Below are positions 24,222-33,522 of a stretch of DNA of 64,000 nt, piece after piece; position 1 is the stretch's first letter; every line of letters starts with the position of its first letter. Below the pieces are notes generated by a model. It ran no database searches. It saw only the letters and a list, made by a program, of their open reading frames with translations, and was not told the origin of the DNA. Origin of the DNA: Streptomyces xantholiticus (GTDB lineage Bacteria; Actinomycetota; Actinomycetes; Streptomycetales; Streptomycetaceae); contig NZ_BMWB01000019.1 in the NCBI RefSeq assembly GCF_014651015.1, positions 71,793-135,792 on the forward strand, written 5' to 3'. A program made the translations under genes and the position numbers.

Positions 24222-25591
24222 ACGGGCCCCTGGACGGCGGCAGCAGCGACGGCCGTGGGCGCGACGACGGGTTCCGCGGAGTGCCGCGCATACCGTCCCC
24301 GCGCCCCGCCCCGGACGACCTCCACCCGCACGCGTACCGCCCGTCGGCGACGCAGCCGCCGACAGGAGACGAGCCCGGCCCCACACCGGACGCGAACGCG
24401 CCCGCATCGGACGGCGCGGACCGGGCCGAGGCGGACGGCGCGTACCCGGACCGGGCCGGGGCGGGCGCCCCGGAAACAGCGGACGGGGGCGACATGCGCT
24501 CACACCGGGTGTTGAAGTCGCTGCTCGGGGCGTGGGCGTTGGCCGCGTGTTCCGCCGAGGAGACCACGGCCGTCGAGGAGCATCTCGGCGAGTGCGCCCC
24601 GTGCGCGGAGGAGGCACTGCGGCTGCGGGACGCCGTCGGGCTGTTGCACACCGATCGTGACCTGGACCTCGACCCGCTGCTGCGCTTCCGGGTGCTGGAG
24701 AGCTGCCTGGGCCGGCGGCCCGCCCGTATCCCGGTGCCCGGCTGGGCCGACCCGTACGACGCGGAGACCGCCAGGCTGGACGCGCTGCTGCGGGACATAG
24801 GGGACTCGGAATGGCACGCGCCGGTGCGGCTCAAGTGGTTCGAAGGCAAGACCCAGGTGAACCGGCGTACGACCGTGGCCGGCGTGATCGGGCATCTGAT
24901 GACCGTCGACGGTCTCGTCGCCGGTGCGCTCGGGCTCGACGACCCACTGGGTCCGCACGCGCCGTTGCCGCCGACCGCCCGTACCGAGTCGTTCTGGAAC
25001 AGCGCGGACCTCCCGCCCACCGGCGCGATCCGTGAGCCGTGGCGCGACCAGAGCCACGCCCTCGTCCGTACCGTGTCCTTCGCGGGCCACGGGGTCGCCG
25101 AAATGCCCGTGTCTTACGGGACGTTCACGCTGCCGCTGCGGGACGCGCTGCTCGACCGGGCCTTCGAGTGCTGGATCCACGCGGACGACATCGCCGACGC
25201 CGTGGACTATCCGTACGCACCGCCGAGCGGTACCCATCTCAACCGCATGATCGACCTCGCGGCCAGGCTGCTGCCGGCGGCGCTCGCGGAGCGCAGGCGC
25301 GCCGGGCTCGCCGGGCCGCCACAGCACCTGGTGGCGGCGGGTGCGCCCGGACGCTCACTCCATCTGGAGGTCGAGGGCTCCGGCGGCGGTAGCTGGTACA
25401 TCGCCCTGGACTCGCCGGCCGCCGCCGGGTCACCGGACCTGTCGATCGCCCAGGTCGCTCTGGACGGCGTGGAGTTCTGCAAGCTGGTGGCCGGGCACGT
25501 CTCCCCTGAGGAGGCCGCCGTCGGTCAGGACGGTGACCGGGAGGCGATCCGGGACGTGCTGTTCGCGGCCGCCGCGCTGAGCCGCCTGTAG
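24218..25591 (+). CDS. Zinc-finger anti-sigma domain fused to mycothiol-dependent maleylpyruvate isomerase-like domain
   Basis: 457 aa. Residues 1-92 are Pro/Ala/Asp-rich and disordered. From about 93 comes an anti-sigma zinc finger with the HxxxCxxC motif (HLGECAPC, His122, Cys126, Cys129). From about 165 an MDMPI-type fold follows: DALLRDIGDSEWHAPVRLKW, VAGVIGHLMTVDGLVAGALG (metal-His helix), FECWIHADDIADAV and LHLEVEGSGGGSWYIALD. It is coupled to the sigma gene by overlap. The layout suggests an anti-sigma factor whose sensor part derives from a mycothiol-using enzyme. It has no membrane segment, so it acts in the cytoplasm. Confidence 0.85.
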   Translation: MNGPLDGGSSDGRGRDDGFRGVPRIPSPRPAPDDLHPHAYRPSATQPPTGDEPGPTPDANAPASDGADRAEADGAYPDRAGAGAPETADGGDMRSHRVLKSLLGAWALAACSAEETTAVEEHLGECAPCAEEALRLRDAVGLLHTDRDLDLDPLLRFRVLESCLGRRPARIPVPGWADPYDAETARLDALLRDIGDSEWHAPVRLKWFEGKTQVNRRTTVAGVIGHLMTVDGLVAGALGLDDPLGPHAPLPPTARTESFWNSADLPPTGAIREPWRDQSHALVRTVSFAGHGVAEMPVSYGTFTLPLRDALLDRAFECWIHADDIADAVDYPYAPPSGTHLNRMIDLAARLLPAALAERRRAGLAGPPQHLVAAGAPGRSLHLEVEGSGGGSWYIALDSPAAAGSPDLSIAQVALDGVEFCKLVAGHVSPEEAAVGQDGDREAIRDVLFAAAALSRL

Positions 25592-25609
25592 CGACGAGGG
25601 GATGCCGGC

Positions 25610-26935
25610 CTACCGCGTGCTCTGCCGGGGCAGTTCCCGGCGGCGGCGGACCGGCGAGAGGAAGACGGGGAGGAAGGCGAGCGCGAGACAGCTCGCGCCC
25701 GTCCGGAGCGCGGCGTCCAGTCCCGCGAACTCGCCGAGCAGACCTGCCGTCGCGGAGCCGAGGGCGATCGCCCCGGTGAGCATGAAGCGGAAGGTCGCGT
25801 TCATCCGGCCGAGCAGCGGATCCGGCGTCAGCCGCTGACGCAGGCTCACGCCGAGGACGTTGTCGACGCCGACCTTGAACATGGTCAGCATCCATCCGGC
25901 CGCGGCGACCCACAGCCACACGCCCCGGTCGACGAGCGGCAGGAGCAGCGCCGCGGGCGCCATCCACAGGCCGGCGAGACCGAGTGTGCGGCCGTGTCCG
26001 AGGAACCGGCCGACGGGGCATGCGCAGCGGGCGCCGATGAGGACGCCGACGCCGCCGGCCGCCCAGTAGAGCCCGAGCGCACCCGCGGACAGACCCAGTT
26101 CCCGGACGAACAGCACGGGCAGCAGCGTATTGACGATCTGGGCACCGAAGTTGACGAGGGACGCCGTGAACGCCAGGGCCCGTAGCTCGGGATGGCGCAG
26201 GACGTGCCGCACCCCTTCCGCGATCTGCGCACCCAGCCGTCCGTCGGGCGCCTTCGGCACGGCGCCGGTGGCCTCGGCCGCCACGGAGCGGGGCGACACG
26301 GCCAGCCTGAGCGCCGATGCCAGGTACAGCAGGCCCACCCCGACGACGGCCACCGGCGCGGTGAACAGTTGCACGATCCCGCCGCCGGCGCCCCTGCCCG
26401 CGACATTGCTCGCGGCCTGCAGGCTCACCACCGCCGCGTTCGCCGGCACCAGCGCCTCACGGTCCACGAGCCGGGGAAGGACGCTCTGCGAACCCACGTC
26501 GAAGAAGACCGTCGCGCAGCCGTTCAGCAGCACGACGGCATAGAGCTGTCCCAGGGTGAGGGCGCCCAGCGCCCAGGCCAACGGCACCGAGACGAAGAGG
26601 ACGGCCCGGGCCAGATCTGCGGCGATCAGCACCGGGCGGTGCCGCATCCGGTCCACCCAGGCCCCGGCCGGCAGGCCGATCAGAAGGAACGCCAACGTGC
26701 TCAGCGTGGCCAGCAGGCCGACCTCACCGGCGCTCGCGTCCAGCGCGGACACGGCGATCAACGGAACTGCCACATAACCGATGTTCGTGGCGAGGTGGCT
26801 GAAGACGGTGGCCGTGAACAGATTGCGGAACTCGCGGGACCGCCAGGGGCCGTCGCCGGACCCGGAGGTGGGGTCGGGCCCGGGCGCGGAGGTGGATCCG
26901 GGCGTGGACATGGGCGGCGGGGTGGGCGCGGACAT
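25610..26935 (-). CDS. MFS transporter
   Basis: 441 aa with about 12 hydrophobic helices from residue 40 on. REFRNLFTATVFSHLATNIG opens the first helix, GLPAGAWVDRMRHRP is the MFS loop-2 signature, and LRQRLTPDPLLGRMNATFRF is typical of the macrolide-efflux-like (MefA/enterobactin exporter) branch. A Pro/Gly/Thr-rich N-terminal tail of about 27 residues precedes it. It diverges from an ArsR-type regulator 55 nt away, which probably controls it. Substrate unknown, likely export of a drug or siderophore. Confidence 0.85.
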   Translation of the reverse strand: MSAPTPPPMSTPGSTSAPGPDPTSGSGDGPWRSREFRNLFTATVFSHLATNIGYVAVPLIAVSALDASAGEVGLLATLSTLAFLLIGLPAGAWVDRMRHRPVLIAADLARAVLFVSVPLAWALGALTLGQLYAVVLLNGCATVFFDVGSQSVLPRLVDREALVPANAAVVSLQAASNVAGRGAGGGIVQLFTAPVAVVGVGLLYLASALRLAVSPRSVAAEATGAVPKAPDGRLGAQIAEGVRHVLRHPELRALAFTASLVNFGAQIVNTLLPVLFVRELGLSAGALGLYWAAGGVGVLIGARCACPVGRFLGHGRTLGLAGLWMAPAALLLPLVDRGVWLWVAAAGWMLTMFKVGVDNVLGVSLRQRLTPDPLLGRMNATFRFMLTGAIALGSATAGLLGEFAGLDAALRTGASCLALAFLPVFLSPVRRRRELPRQSTR

Positions 26936-26990
26936 GACCAGTACGCTGCCCCGACTCCGCCGCACGCTCCAATGATTTAGCCTCGGCCGA

Positions 26991-27983
26991 ATGGTGCTCG
27001 AGAACCGCCCCGCGGGCGGCAGGCTGGAGATCGCCTTCTCGGCGGAGGACGTCGCCCGCACGCGCTTCGCCGTCTCCCCGCTGTGGGAGGTCGTCGCCAG
27101 CGTGCGGGTGCTCAAGGGCGCGGACACGCCGGGGACGCACCGCCGGTGGCTCGAGCGTGTACGCCCGCATCTCGCCGCGGCGAAACTGGACCTCACCCCG
27201 CTCTGCGCACTGATCGGCGCGCCGCCGGCCGGCGTCCCCGGCTTCCTCGTGGCGCCGCCCACCACCCCGCAGCCCTCGCTCGAGGTGGAGCTCGCGGCCC
27301 TGCGGTCCATGCCGCACACACTGCTCCGTACGACGACGCCCGCCGCCCGCGAAGGGGTCGCCGCACTGCGCGAGGACCCGGACCGCGGCCTCGACCGGCT
27401 GGTGGAGACGATCGCCACCTACTGGGAAGTGGCGATGGCCCCCTACTGGCCACGCATTCTGACCCTGGTCGAGGGCGACATCCTCTACCGGGCCAGACGG
27501 CTCGCGGAAGGCGGCGCCCGCCGCCTCTTCGACGATCTCGATCCGCGGGTCACCTGGGAGTCCGGCACCCTGCAGGTGATGCACCGCTGCGTGCGCGGTG
27601 CCCGCAGCCTGGACGGCCGGGGCCTGCTGCTGGTGCCATCCGTGTTCGGCGGGCAGCGGATCTTCTCCGACGTGGACAGCCCCGAGTGGCAGCCCACCCT
27701 GCGCTATCCGCCCCGGGGCACGGCCACGCTGTGGGAAGCACGGGCGGAGCCGCTGTCCGACGCCCTCGCGGGCGTCCTCGGGCGCACCCGCGCGCTGCTG
27801 CTGGCGGAGCTGTCGGCCCCCGCCTCCACCACGGATCTGGCGCGTCGCATCGGCCTGTCCGCGGGCGGAGTCTCGCAGCACCTGACGGCGCTGCGCGCGG
27901 CCGGCCTGGTCAGCGCGCACCGTACGGGACGTGTGGTCCTCTACGCCCGCACACGCGTGGGTGAGTCGCTGGTGGGCGGCTGA
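26991..27983 (+). CDS. DUF5937/ArsR-type winged-helix transcriptional regulator
   Basis: 330 aa. The N-terminal domain of about 240 residues begins RLEIAFSAEDVARTRFAVSPLWEVVASVRVL and is typical of large ArsR-like regulators. The C-terminal winged helix is LLLAELSAPASTTDLARRIGLSAGGVSQHLTALRAAGLV with wing HRTGRVVLYART. No cysteine metal site is seen, so it is not a classical metal sensor. It is divergent from the MFS exporter and probably represses it. No ribosome site precedes ATG 26991; a leaderless message is likely. Confidence 0.85.
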   Translation: MVLENRPAGGRLEIAFSAEDVARTRFAVSPLWEVVASVRVLKGADTPGTHRRWLERVRPHLAAAKLDLTPLCALIGAPPAGVPGFLVAPPTTPQPSLEVELAALRSMPHTLLRTTTPAAREGVAALREDPDRGLDRLVETIATYWEVAMAPYWPRILTLVEGDILYRARRLAEGGARRLFDDLDPRVTWESGTLQVMHRCVRGARSLDGRGLLLVPSVFGGQRIFSDVDSPEWQPTLRYPPRGTATLWEARAEPLSDALAGVLGRTRALLLAELSAPASTTDLARRIGLSAGGVSQHLTALRAAGLVSAHRTGRVVLYARTRVGESLVGG

Positions 27984-28008
27984 CCCGCGGCAGGCCCGGG
28001 CGGGGCCG

Positions 28009-28305
28009 TCATTCGCCGCCGACGCTGAAGTTCGGTTGCCCCTGCGGCTTCAGCTCGACCTTGATGGTGTGGGTGGTGTCGCGCGCCGCGGTGGCACTGC
28101 CGCCGGCGGTCAGCACCCCGATCCGCAGCCCTGCCCGTCCACCGCCCTCCCGCCGTACCTGCACCGCGAACTCGAGGTTCACGCTCTCCACGCTGAACCG
28201 CAGATCCCTTCCCTCACCGGCCCGTTGGGCGGATTCCAGTTCGTCACGGATCTGTCCGATCACCTCCGCCAGGCCCACGACCGCGGTTTCGTCACGCTCA
28301 GCCAT
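28009..28305 (-). CDS. Trypco2 (trypsin-co-occurring domain) protein
   Basis: 98 aa, a single domain. VVGLAEVIGQIRDELESAQR opens a helix, then beta strands LRFSVESVNLEFAVQVRR and GLRIGVLTAGG, ending THTIKVELKP. This is the small trypco2 domain, named for its genomic link to trypsin-like proteases. Its divergent neighbour 26 nt away begins with exactly such a protease domain. GGGAGAGGGG lies 7 nt upstream of ATG 28305. It may bind or regulate the protease; no enzymatic residues are evident. Confidence 0.75.
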   Translation of the reverse strand: MAERDETAVVGLAEVIGQIRDELESAQRAGEGRDLRFSVESVNLEFAVQVRREGGGRAGLRIGVLTAGGSATAARDTTHTIKVELKPQGQPNFSVGGE

Positions 28306-28331
28306 CGCGTCCCCCCTCTCCCGTAGTTATC

Positions 28332-31300
28332 GTGAGCAGTATGAGCGAGCCGATTCGCGCATCCAACTCCCCGGCACAGGAAGAAGGTTGGCGAGTACGA
28401 CTGCTCCGTGGCCCGGACCGGACGGGCCGGCCGCTGGGTGCCGGGGTACTGCTCCCCGGCGGTCTGGTGCTCACCTGCGCGCATGTGATCCTTCTCCGCC
28501 CCGACTCCTCCGGTGTCCGGACCCCGTTGGAGGAGGTGTACGTCGACGTGCCGCGCATGTCCGTGGGCGGCGACGCGTCGCAGCCGCTGCGGGCCCGGCT
28601 GCTGAGGGAGTACCTGGTCATGCCGACAGGGCAGTTCGGCGGTGATCTGGCGCTGCTCAAGCTGGATCACGAGCCTGCGGTCCCGCACGCCGTCCTGCAC
28701 CGCCAGATCCCGGCGCGCGGCGACATGGTGCACTTCACCGGGTATCCGGAGGACCTGCCCGGCGGTGAGCACCTGGACGCCCGGCTGATGGGGCGCGGCG
28801 GTCCCGCGCCGACGCCGGAGTGGGTGCAGCTCGACGCGCTCAACGCGCCGTACGTGGTGCGTCGCGGGTACAGCGGGTGCGCGGTCGTGCACAGCCGTTC
28901 GCGGCGGGTCATCGGCATCGTGGCGCACCAGTTCGGCACGCCGCAGGCGCGGGTGCGGCGGGACCACGCGTACATGATCCCGACGGAGACGGTGCTGAAG
29001 CATCTGCCGCTGGAGCGGCTGGGCCTGACGGTCACGGGAAAGCCGGCCGTCTCGCACGACGTCGCCGTGGCCCACGACAGGACCGCCTCCGGTCGCGTGC
29101 CCGGCCTGCACCTGCGGCTGACCCGGTGGCTCGACGGCGCGCCGGACACCGATCCGGTGGAGCCCGTGTTCGCCGGGGAGGGAGAGCACGAACTGCTGCA
29201 CACGGTCAGGTCGGTGCTCACCCTCGCCGACCGCGAGCAGAGCCCGCCCGAGGCGCCGACGTCCCGGGCGAGCGGGGCGGGCGCGGCGGACGGGGCCGGC
29301 GCCCCCCAGGCGGGCAGCATCGACATCGCCGTCGACGCGACCAACCGGACCGTGGCGGAGCTGGCCAGGGACGCGGCGGACCGGATCGGGCTGGACCCGC
29401 TCGCGGACGGCCCCGACCGTTTGGACGGCGACGCCTCCCTTGGCGGTGACCTGATCTCGCGGATCGCAGCACACAGCCCGCCGCTGAGCGCCGCGTTCCT
29501 GTCCGTGGACCGGTCGGCCTCCACCGACGACGAGGTCCTGCGGCTCCTCTCCGCACTCCTCGCCCGCGGCCAGAGCCGGCTGCTGCTCGTCTTCAACGAC
29601 CCGCGTTCACCGCTCCTCGCCCGGGTGCGCGAGGAACTCCTCGGCCCCGACTGGGCCGCCCGCCGCACCGAACGGCTCGGCACCCGGGTGAGCCGGCTCG
29701 AAGAGACCGAACAGCGGCTGCGCCGGCTCTCCGGCCGGCGGCCCGCGGCCCTGGCACCCCGGCTCCGGCAGACGCTCGAACAGCTCGGCCCCGACGGCCC
29801 GTTGCACGGAGTGGAGGACCAGCCGCACGCCCTGTTCCGCTGCGCCGTCGACATCGAGGCCGCGCTGCTGGACGCGGAGAGCGCAGTGCAGGAACTGACC
29901 GGCCCCGCCGGGCCCCGCGAGTTCGTCGTCGGCCCGCCGGGCGACGGGCTGACCGACCTGCCGTCCGTCGCCGTGCGCGACGCGGACGCGCTCGTCACCG
30001 AGCGGAGCGGGGACCGGCTCGCGGGAGGCGACCGGCTGCACCAGCAGTACGAGGTGGTGGGCCCCATCGGCCAGGGCAACCACGGCAAGGTCTACCTCGC
30101 CCGCGACCTGCTCCTGGAGAACCGCCCCGTCGCTCTCAAAGGCATCCTCGACCCGGGCGATCCGGCCGCCGTGCTCCAGGCCCACCAGGAACGACTACGG
30201 CTCGTCAGCCTCAACCACCCGTCGGTCATCCGCGTGGTCAACTACGCGCGGCACGAGCCGACGGCGTCCGAGTTCATCGTCATGGAGTTCGCCGACGGGG
30301 CGCCCCTGTCGTGGGTCGGCTCCCGGATCGCGAGACGGGTGGAGCCGTTCGCGGGGCCGCGGGTGCGTGAGTTCATCGTCGCGTACGGCCTGCTGATCCT
30401 GGAGGCGCTCGACCATCTGCACCAGGAGGAGCAGCTCGTCTACGGTGACCTGTCGCTGACCAACGTCCTCCACTGCGGCACCGGCATCAAACTCATCGAC
30501 GTCGCGGGCGTACGCGAGCCGGGCGCGCCCGGGCCGGTCAGCCACCGGCCGCCGGAGAGCGGACCCACCGGTGGGATGACCACCGCGGGCGACCTCTACA
30601 CGGTCGGCGCGGTCCTCGGGGAACTGCTCGCCAAGGACCCGTCGCCACCGTCCGACCTCGGCACCGAGTCGCTGCGGCGGGCACTGTCGCGCGCCACGGC
30701 CACCGACCCCCGGCGGCGCTATGCCTCCGCGCAGGAGATGGCCGTCCAGCTGCGCGGTGTGCTGCGGGAACTGCGGTCGCTGCGGCTGGACGAGGAGACC
30801 TTCGAACCCTCGCCGCTCTTCGACTCGGCCGCCATCGCGCTCGACGGCCGGCTCGGCAGACCCGCGCCCCTCGAACGCTGGCAGTCGGGCGGCACCGCCG
30901 ACCGGCTCGGCGCGCACGTGCCGCAACCGGCGGAGGCCGCGGTGGCCCTGCCCGTTCCGAAGGCCGACGTGCAGGACCCCAACTGGAAGGAGCTGCAGCG
31001 CACCTCGCACGACGACCCTGCCGGTCTGCTGCAGCTCAGCAACGAGTGGCTGCCGTCGCCCGAGCTGCATCTGCTGCGCTGCCGGCTCCATCTGGAGCTC
31101 GCCGGCGCCCGGCGCCACGGCCGCGACAAGGAACTGGTGACCGCCGCGGTCGAGCTGGAGCGGGCCGGCCGGCTGCTCGGCGACCTGGCCCGGTACGACT
31201 GGCGCCTCGACTGGCACCAGGGCCTCGCCCAGCTCGCGCAGGGCCGGCTGCACCGGGCTCTGAGCTGTTTCGACACGGTGTACGCGGCGATACCGGGCGA

Positions 31301-32015
31301 GTACGCGCCCAAGCTGGTCCTCGGCTACTGCCACGAGAAGCTCGCCGACGAGTGGCGGACCGGCGAGCGGGCCGACGCGGCGGAGGCACCGGCGGCACGT
31401 GAGGCGCACGAGCAGCAGGCCATGCTCTTCTACGACGCGGTGTGGCGGCGCAACCACGCACTGGGCGCGGCCGCGTTCGGGCTGGCCCGTATCCATCTGG
31501 CACGGCACAGCCCGGACAGGGCGCTGGCCTCCCTCGACGGTGTCCCGCCGGACTCCCGGCACCGCACCGCCGCGCGTACGGCGATGGTCCGCATCCACGC
31601 CGGCACACCCACGGTCGCCTCCGCGATCCGCGCCCACGCCGCGCTGCACCGGCTCGCCGGCCACGAGGGGCTCACGGACCGGCAGGCGCAGGAACGGCTC
31701 ACGGCGGAGCTGCGCGAGCAACTGCTGGAGCTGGTACGGGCGCAGGGCGCGGACGTGCTCGCGCTGTTGCGTACCGCGTTGCCGTCGATGGTGCCGCTGC
31801 CGTCGACGGAACGGGAACTGCGTGAGCAGTTGTCGACGAGTTACCGCCAACTGGCGAAGCAGGTACCGCGCACGGACCGCGCGGAGGGCGCGGCGCTGGC
31901 GGAGGCGCTGCTCGACAACGCGTACAGCACGCGTCCGCTCGGTCTGCGGCACGCCCGCGGACAGGCGGGCCGCGGGGCGTGGTTTCGGCGGCTGTCGCTG
32001 GGCGACCGCCGATGA
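28332..32015 (+). CDS. pknG: Trypsin-like protease fused to PknG-type Ser/Thr kinase with TPR tail
   Basis: 1227 aa from GTG 28332 (ATG 28341 possible). Residues about 20-235 are an S1-type protease: LTCAHV (His51), GGDLALLKL (Asp105), RRGYSGCAVV (Ser181). A linker region (about 330-560) contains a coiled-coil-like Arg/Glu stretch. The kinase spans about 570-790: IGQGNHGKVYLARD, VALK (Lys603), FIVMEFADG, VYGDLSLTN (Asp706) and KLIDVAG (Asp723). The tail (about 900-1200) matches PknG TPRs: DWRLDWHQGLAQLAQGRLHR, PGEYAPKLVLGYCHE, AAFGLARIHLA. The normal DxKxxN lysine is Ser708. PknG controls glutamate and 2-oxoglutarate use in mycobacteria. The next two genes match GlnX and a GlnH-like lipoprotein. 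Confidence 0.85.
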   Translation: MSSMSEPIRASNSPAQEEGWRVRLLRGPDRTGRPLGAGVLLPGGLVLTCAHVILLRPDSSGVRTPLEEVYVDVPRMSVGGDASQPLRARLLREYLVMPTGQFGGDLALLKLDHEPAVPHAVLHRQIPARGDMVHFTGYPEDLPGGEHLDARLMGRGGPAPTPEWVQLDALNAPYVVRRGYSGCAVVHSRSRRVIGIVAHQFGTPQARVRRDHAYMIPTETVLKHLPLERLGLTVTGKPAVSHDVAVAHDRTASGRVPGLHLRLTRWLDGAPDTDPVEPVFAGEGEHELLHTVRSVLTLADREQSPPEAPTSRASGAGAADGAGAPQAGSIDIAVDATNRTVAELARDAADRIGLDPLADGPDRLDGDASLGGDLISRIAAHSPPLSAAFLSVDRSASTDDEVLRLLSALLARGQSRLLLVFNDPRSPLLARVREELLGPDWAARRTERLGTRVSRLEETEQRLRRLSGRRPAALAPRLRQTLEQLGPDGPLHGVEDQPHALFRCAVDIEAALLDAESAVQELTGPAGPREFVVGPPGDGLTDLPSVAVRDADALVTERSGDRLAGGDRLHQQYEVVGPIGQGNHGKVYLARDLLLENRPVALKGILDPGDPAAVLQAHQERLRLVSLNHPSVIRVVNYARHEPTASEFIVMEFADGAPLSWVGSRIARRVEPFAGPRVREFIVAYGLLILEALDHLHQEEQLVYGDLSLTNVLHCGTGIKLIDVAGVREPGAPGPVSHRPPESGPTGGMTTAGDLYTVGAVLGELLAKDPSPPSDLGTESLRRALSRATATDPRRRYASAQEMAVQLRGVLRELRSLRLDEETFEPSPLFDSAAIALDGRLGRPAPLERWQSGGTADRLGAHVPQPAEAAVALPVPKADVQDPNWKELQRTSHDDPAGLLQLSNEWLPSPELHLLRCRLHLELAGARRHGRDKELVTAAVELERAGRLLGDLARYDWRLDWHQGLAQLAQGRLHRALSCFDTVYAAIPGEYAPKLVLGYCHEKLADEWRTGERADAAEAPAAREAHEQQAMLFYDAVWRRNHALGAAAFGLARIHLARHSPDRALASLDGVPPDSRHRTAARTAMVRIHAGTPTVASAIRAHAALHRLAGHEGLTDRQAQERLTAELREQLLELVRAQGADVLALLRTALPSMVPLPSTERELREQLSTSYRQLAKQVPRTDRAEGAALAEALLDNAYSTRPLGLRHARGQAGRGAWFRRLSLGDRR

Positions 32016-32390
32016 GCGTCTGCGGCGCGCCCGTTCCCCCTCCCCGCCCCATCCCGCAACCGGAGCTCCGCGCAGTGTCCTCGATCTCTCCCTACGGCCT
32101 GTCGGCGGTGGACGGCGGTACTTCCCCCGCCGCCGGGCGCAGGGGGAGTACCCCCGGCAGGGCTGCCTGCGCAGCCTCGCCGTCGTTTGAGGCGTGGTGG
32201 TCCGATGAGGGGACGTCAGGCCTGGAAGCCCCGGCAGGACGGAGTCCCGGTTCCGGGACAAGGTGCCGCCCACGCCGCCAGGCGCAGGGGCAGCACGGGG
32301 AGGGGCGGGCCCGCCGCGGGCGTGGCAGGTGGCAGGGCTCGACGCCGGCCCGGGCGCCGCGCGGTCGGTCCGCAGACGGAAGGAGGCCGG
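32016..32390. other. 375-nt gap between protease-kinase and GlnX-like gene
   Basis: No gene is seen. It contains a palindromic repeat at 32117-32152 (GGTACTTCCCCC / GGGGGAGTACC), of a type scattered in Streptomyces genomes. The gap probably only interrupts one operon, since the next gene has its own good ribosome site and the three-gene order makes functional sense. Confidence 0.5.
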
Positions 32391-33515
32391 ATGAGACGCG
32401 CCAAGACGGCCGTGCGGCAGTGGGCCGCGACGTCGGCGCGATACGCCGCCGGGGCCGGGCCCGCCCTGTGGGCGCGGGCCGTGGGACGAGGGCCCGGCGG
32501 GCGACGGGCGACGGCCGCGTTCCTGCGGCGGCGCATGCTCCTCCTGCCCGCTCTCGCGTTCGTGGCGCTCGCGCTGTGCGCCGCCGCGTACGCCGATGTA
32601 CACGACCGTTCCGAGCGGCTGCGCCACCGGTGCGTGCCCGCGCTGGAGGGGCTGGCGCAGGCGCGGACGTCGCTCGGACTGGCGCAGGCGCAGGCCGAGT
32701 TGCGACTGCTGACGGCGGTGCAGGCCGGGCAGGTCGAGCTGGGTGAGACGTACCGCTCGCGGTTGACCGAGGCGTCGCAGAGCCTGGGTCGGGTCGCCCG
32801 GTCCGGCGCCCTGAGCCGTGGGCAGGAGCAGGAGCTGCGGGTGGTCTCCGGGCTGGTCGTCGCGTACGGGGACAAGATCGCCTGGGCGGACCGCAACCGC
32901 GACAGCGACGTGCTGCGCGAGGCCGGCGTCGAGTACGCGGACGACCTGCTCAGCGGCCCCGTCACGAACTCGGCCGCGCCCGGCGAGCCGACCGCCGTGC
33001 TGGATCGGATCGAGGAGCTGGAGGTTCAGCTGCGCAAGGAGACCGGCGACCTCGCGGCCTGGAGCCCGCTGACCCTGACCGCCGCCGGTGCCGCCGTCCT
33101 GACGACCGCGCTGTTCGCATTCCTGGCCGTCGGCACGGCGGTGTTCCTGCGGGACCGGCTGCGGCTGGTCAGTGTGCAACTGGCGGCCGGCGCGCTGCCG
33201 GTGCTGCTGACGCCGGTGCTGCTGGCGTTCGGCGGCGCCCAGGAGCACGGTGCGCAGCAGGGGGCTCGTTCGGCCGTGGCCGAGCTGGCGGACGTCGGCG
33301 CGGTCCGGGCCGCCCCGCGTGCGATCGAGGACGCGACGGACACGGCGTATGCGCGTATCAGCGCGGCGAACCCGGACGGCTGGTCGCTCACGGCGGGAAT
33401 CGTGGTGCCGGCCGCCGGGGTCGGGGCGCTCGCCTCGGGGGTCACGCTCTATCTCTACGGCAGGCCGTATCCGGCCGCCCGCACCACCCTCCGACGCAAG
33501 TACACCGAGGCGTGA
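32391..33515 (+). CDS. glnX: Four-helix membrane protein, GlnX-like
   Basis: 374 aa; ATG 32391 has AAGGAGG 5 nt upstream. Predicted membrane helices at about 49-68, 227-252, 259-282 and 332-356. Between the first two is a 155-residue, largely alpha-helical extracytoplasmic domain rich in Leu, Glu and Arg (ARTSLGLAQAQAELRLLTAV), like a four-helix-bundle sensor. In mycobacteria and corynebacteria GlnX is a four-helix protein passing the signal from lipoprotein GlnH to kinase PknG. Position, topology and neighbours all fit that role; the sequence itself is divergent. Confidence 0.7.
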   Translation: MRRAKTAVRQWAATSARYAAGAGPALWARAVGRGPGGRRATAAFLRRRMLLLPALAFVALALCAAAYADVHDRSERLRHRCVPALEGLAQARTSLGLAQAQAELRLLTAVQAGQVELGETYRSRLTEASQSLGRVARSGALSRGQEQELRVVSGLVVAYGDKIAWADRNRDSDVLREAGVEYADDLLSGPVTNSAAPGEPTAVLDRIEELEVQLRKETGDLAAWSPLTLTAAGAAVLTTALFAFLAVGTAVFLRDRLRLVSVQLAAGALPVLLTPVLLAFGGAQEHGAQQGARSAVAELADVGAVRAAPRAIEDATDTAYARISAANPDGWSLTAGIVVPAAGVGALASGVTLYLYGRPYPAARTTLRRKYTEA

Positions 33516-33522
33516 GGAAGTC

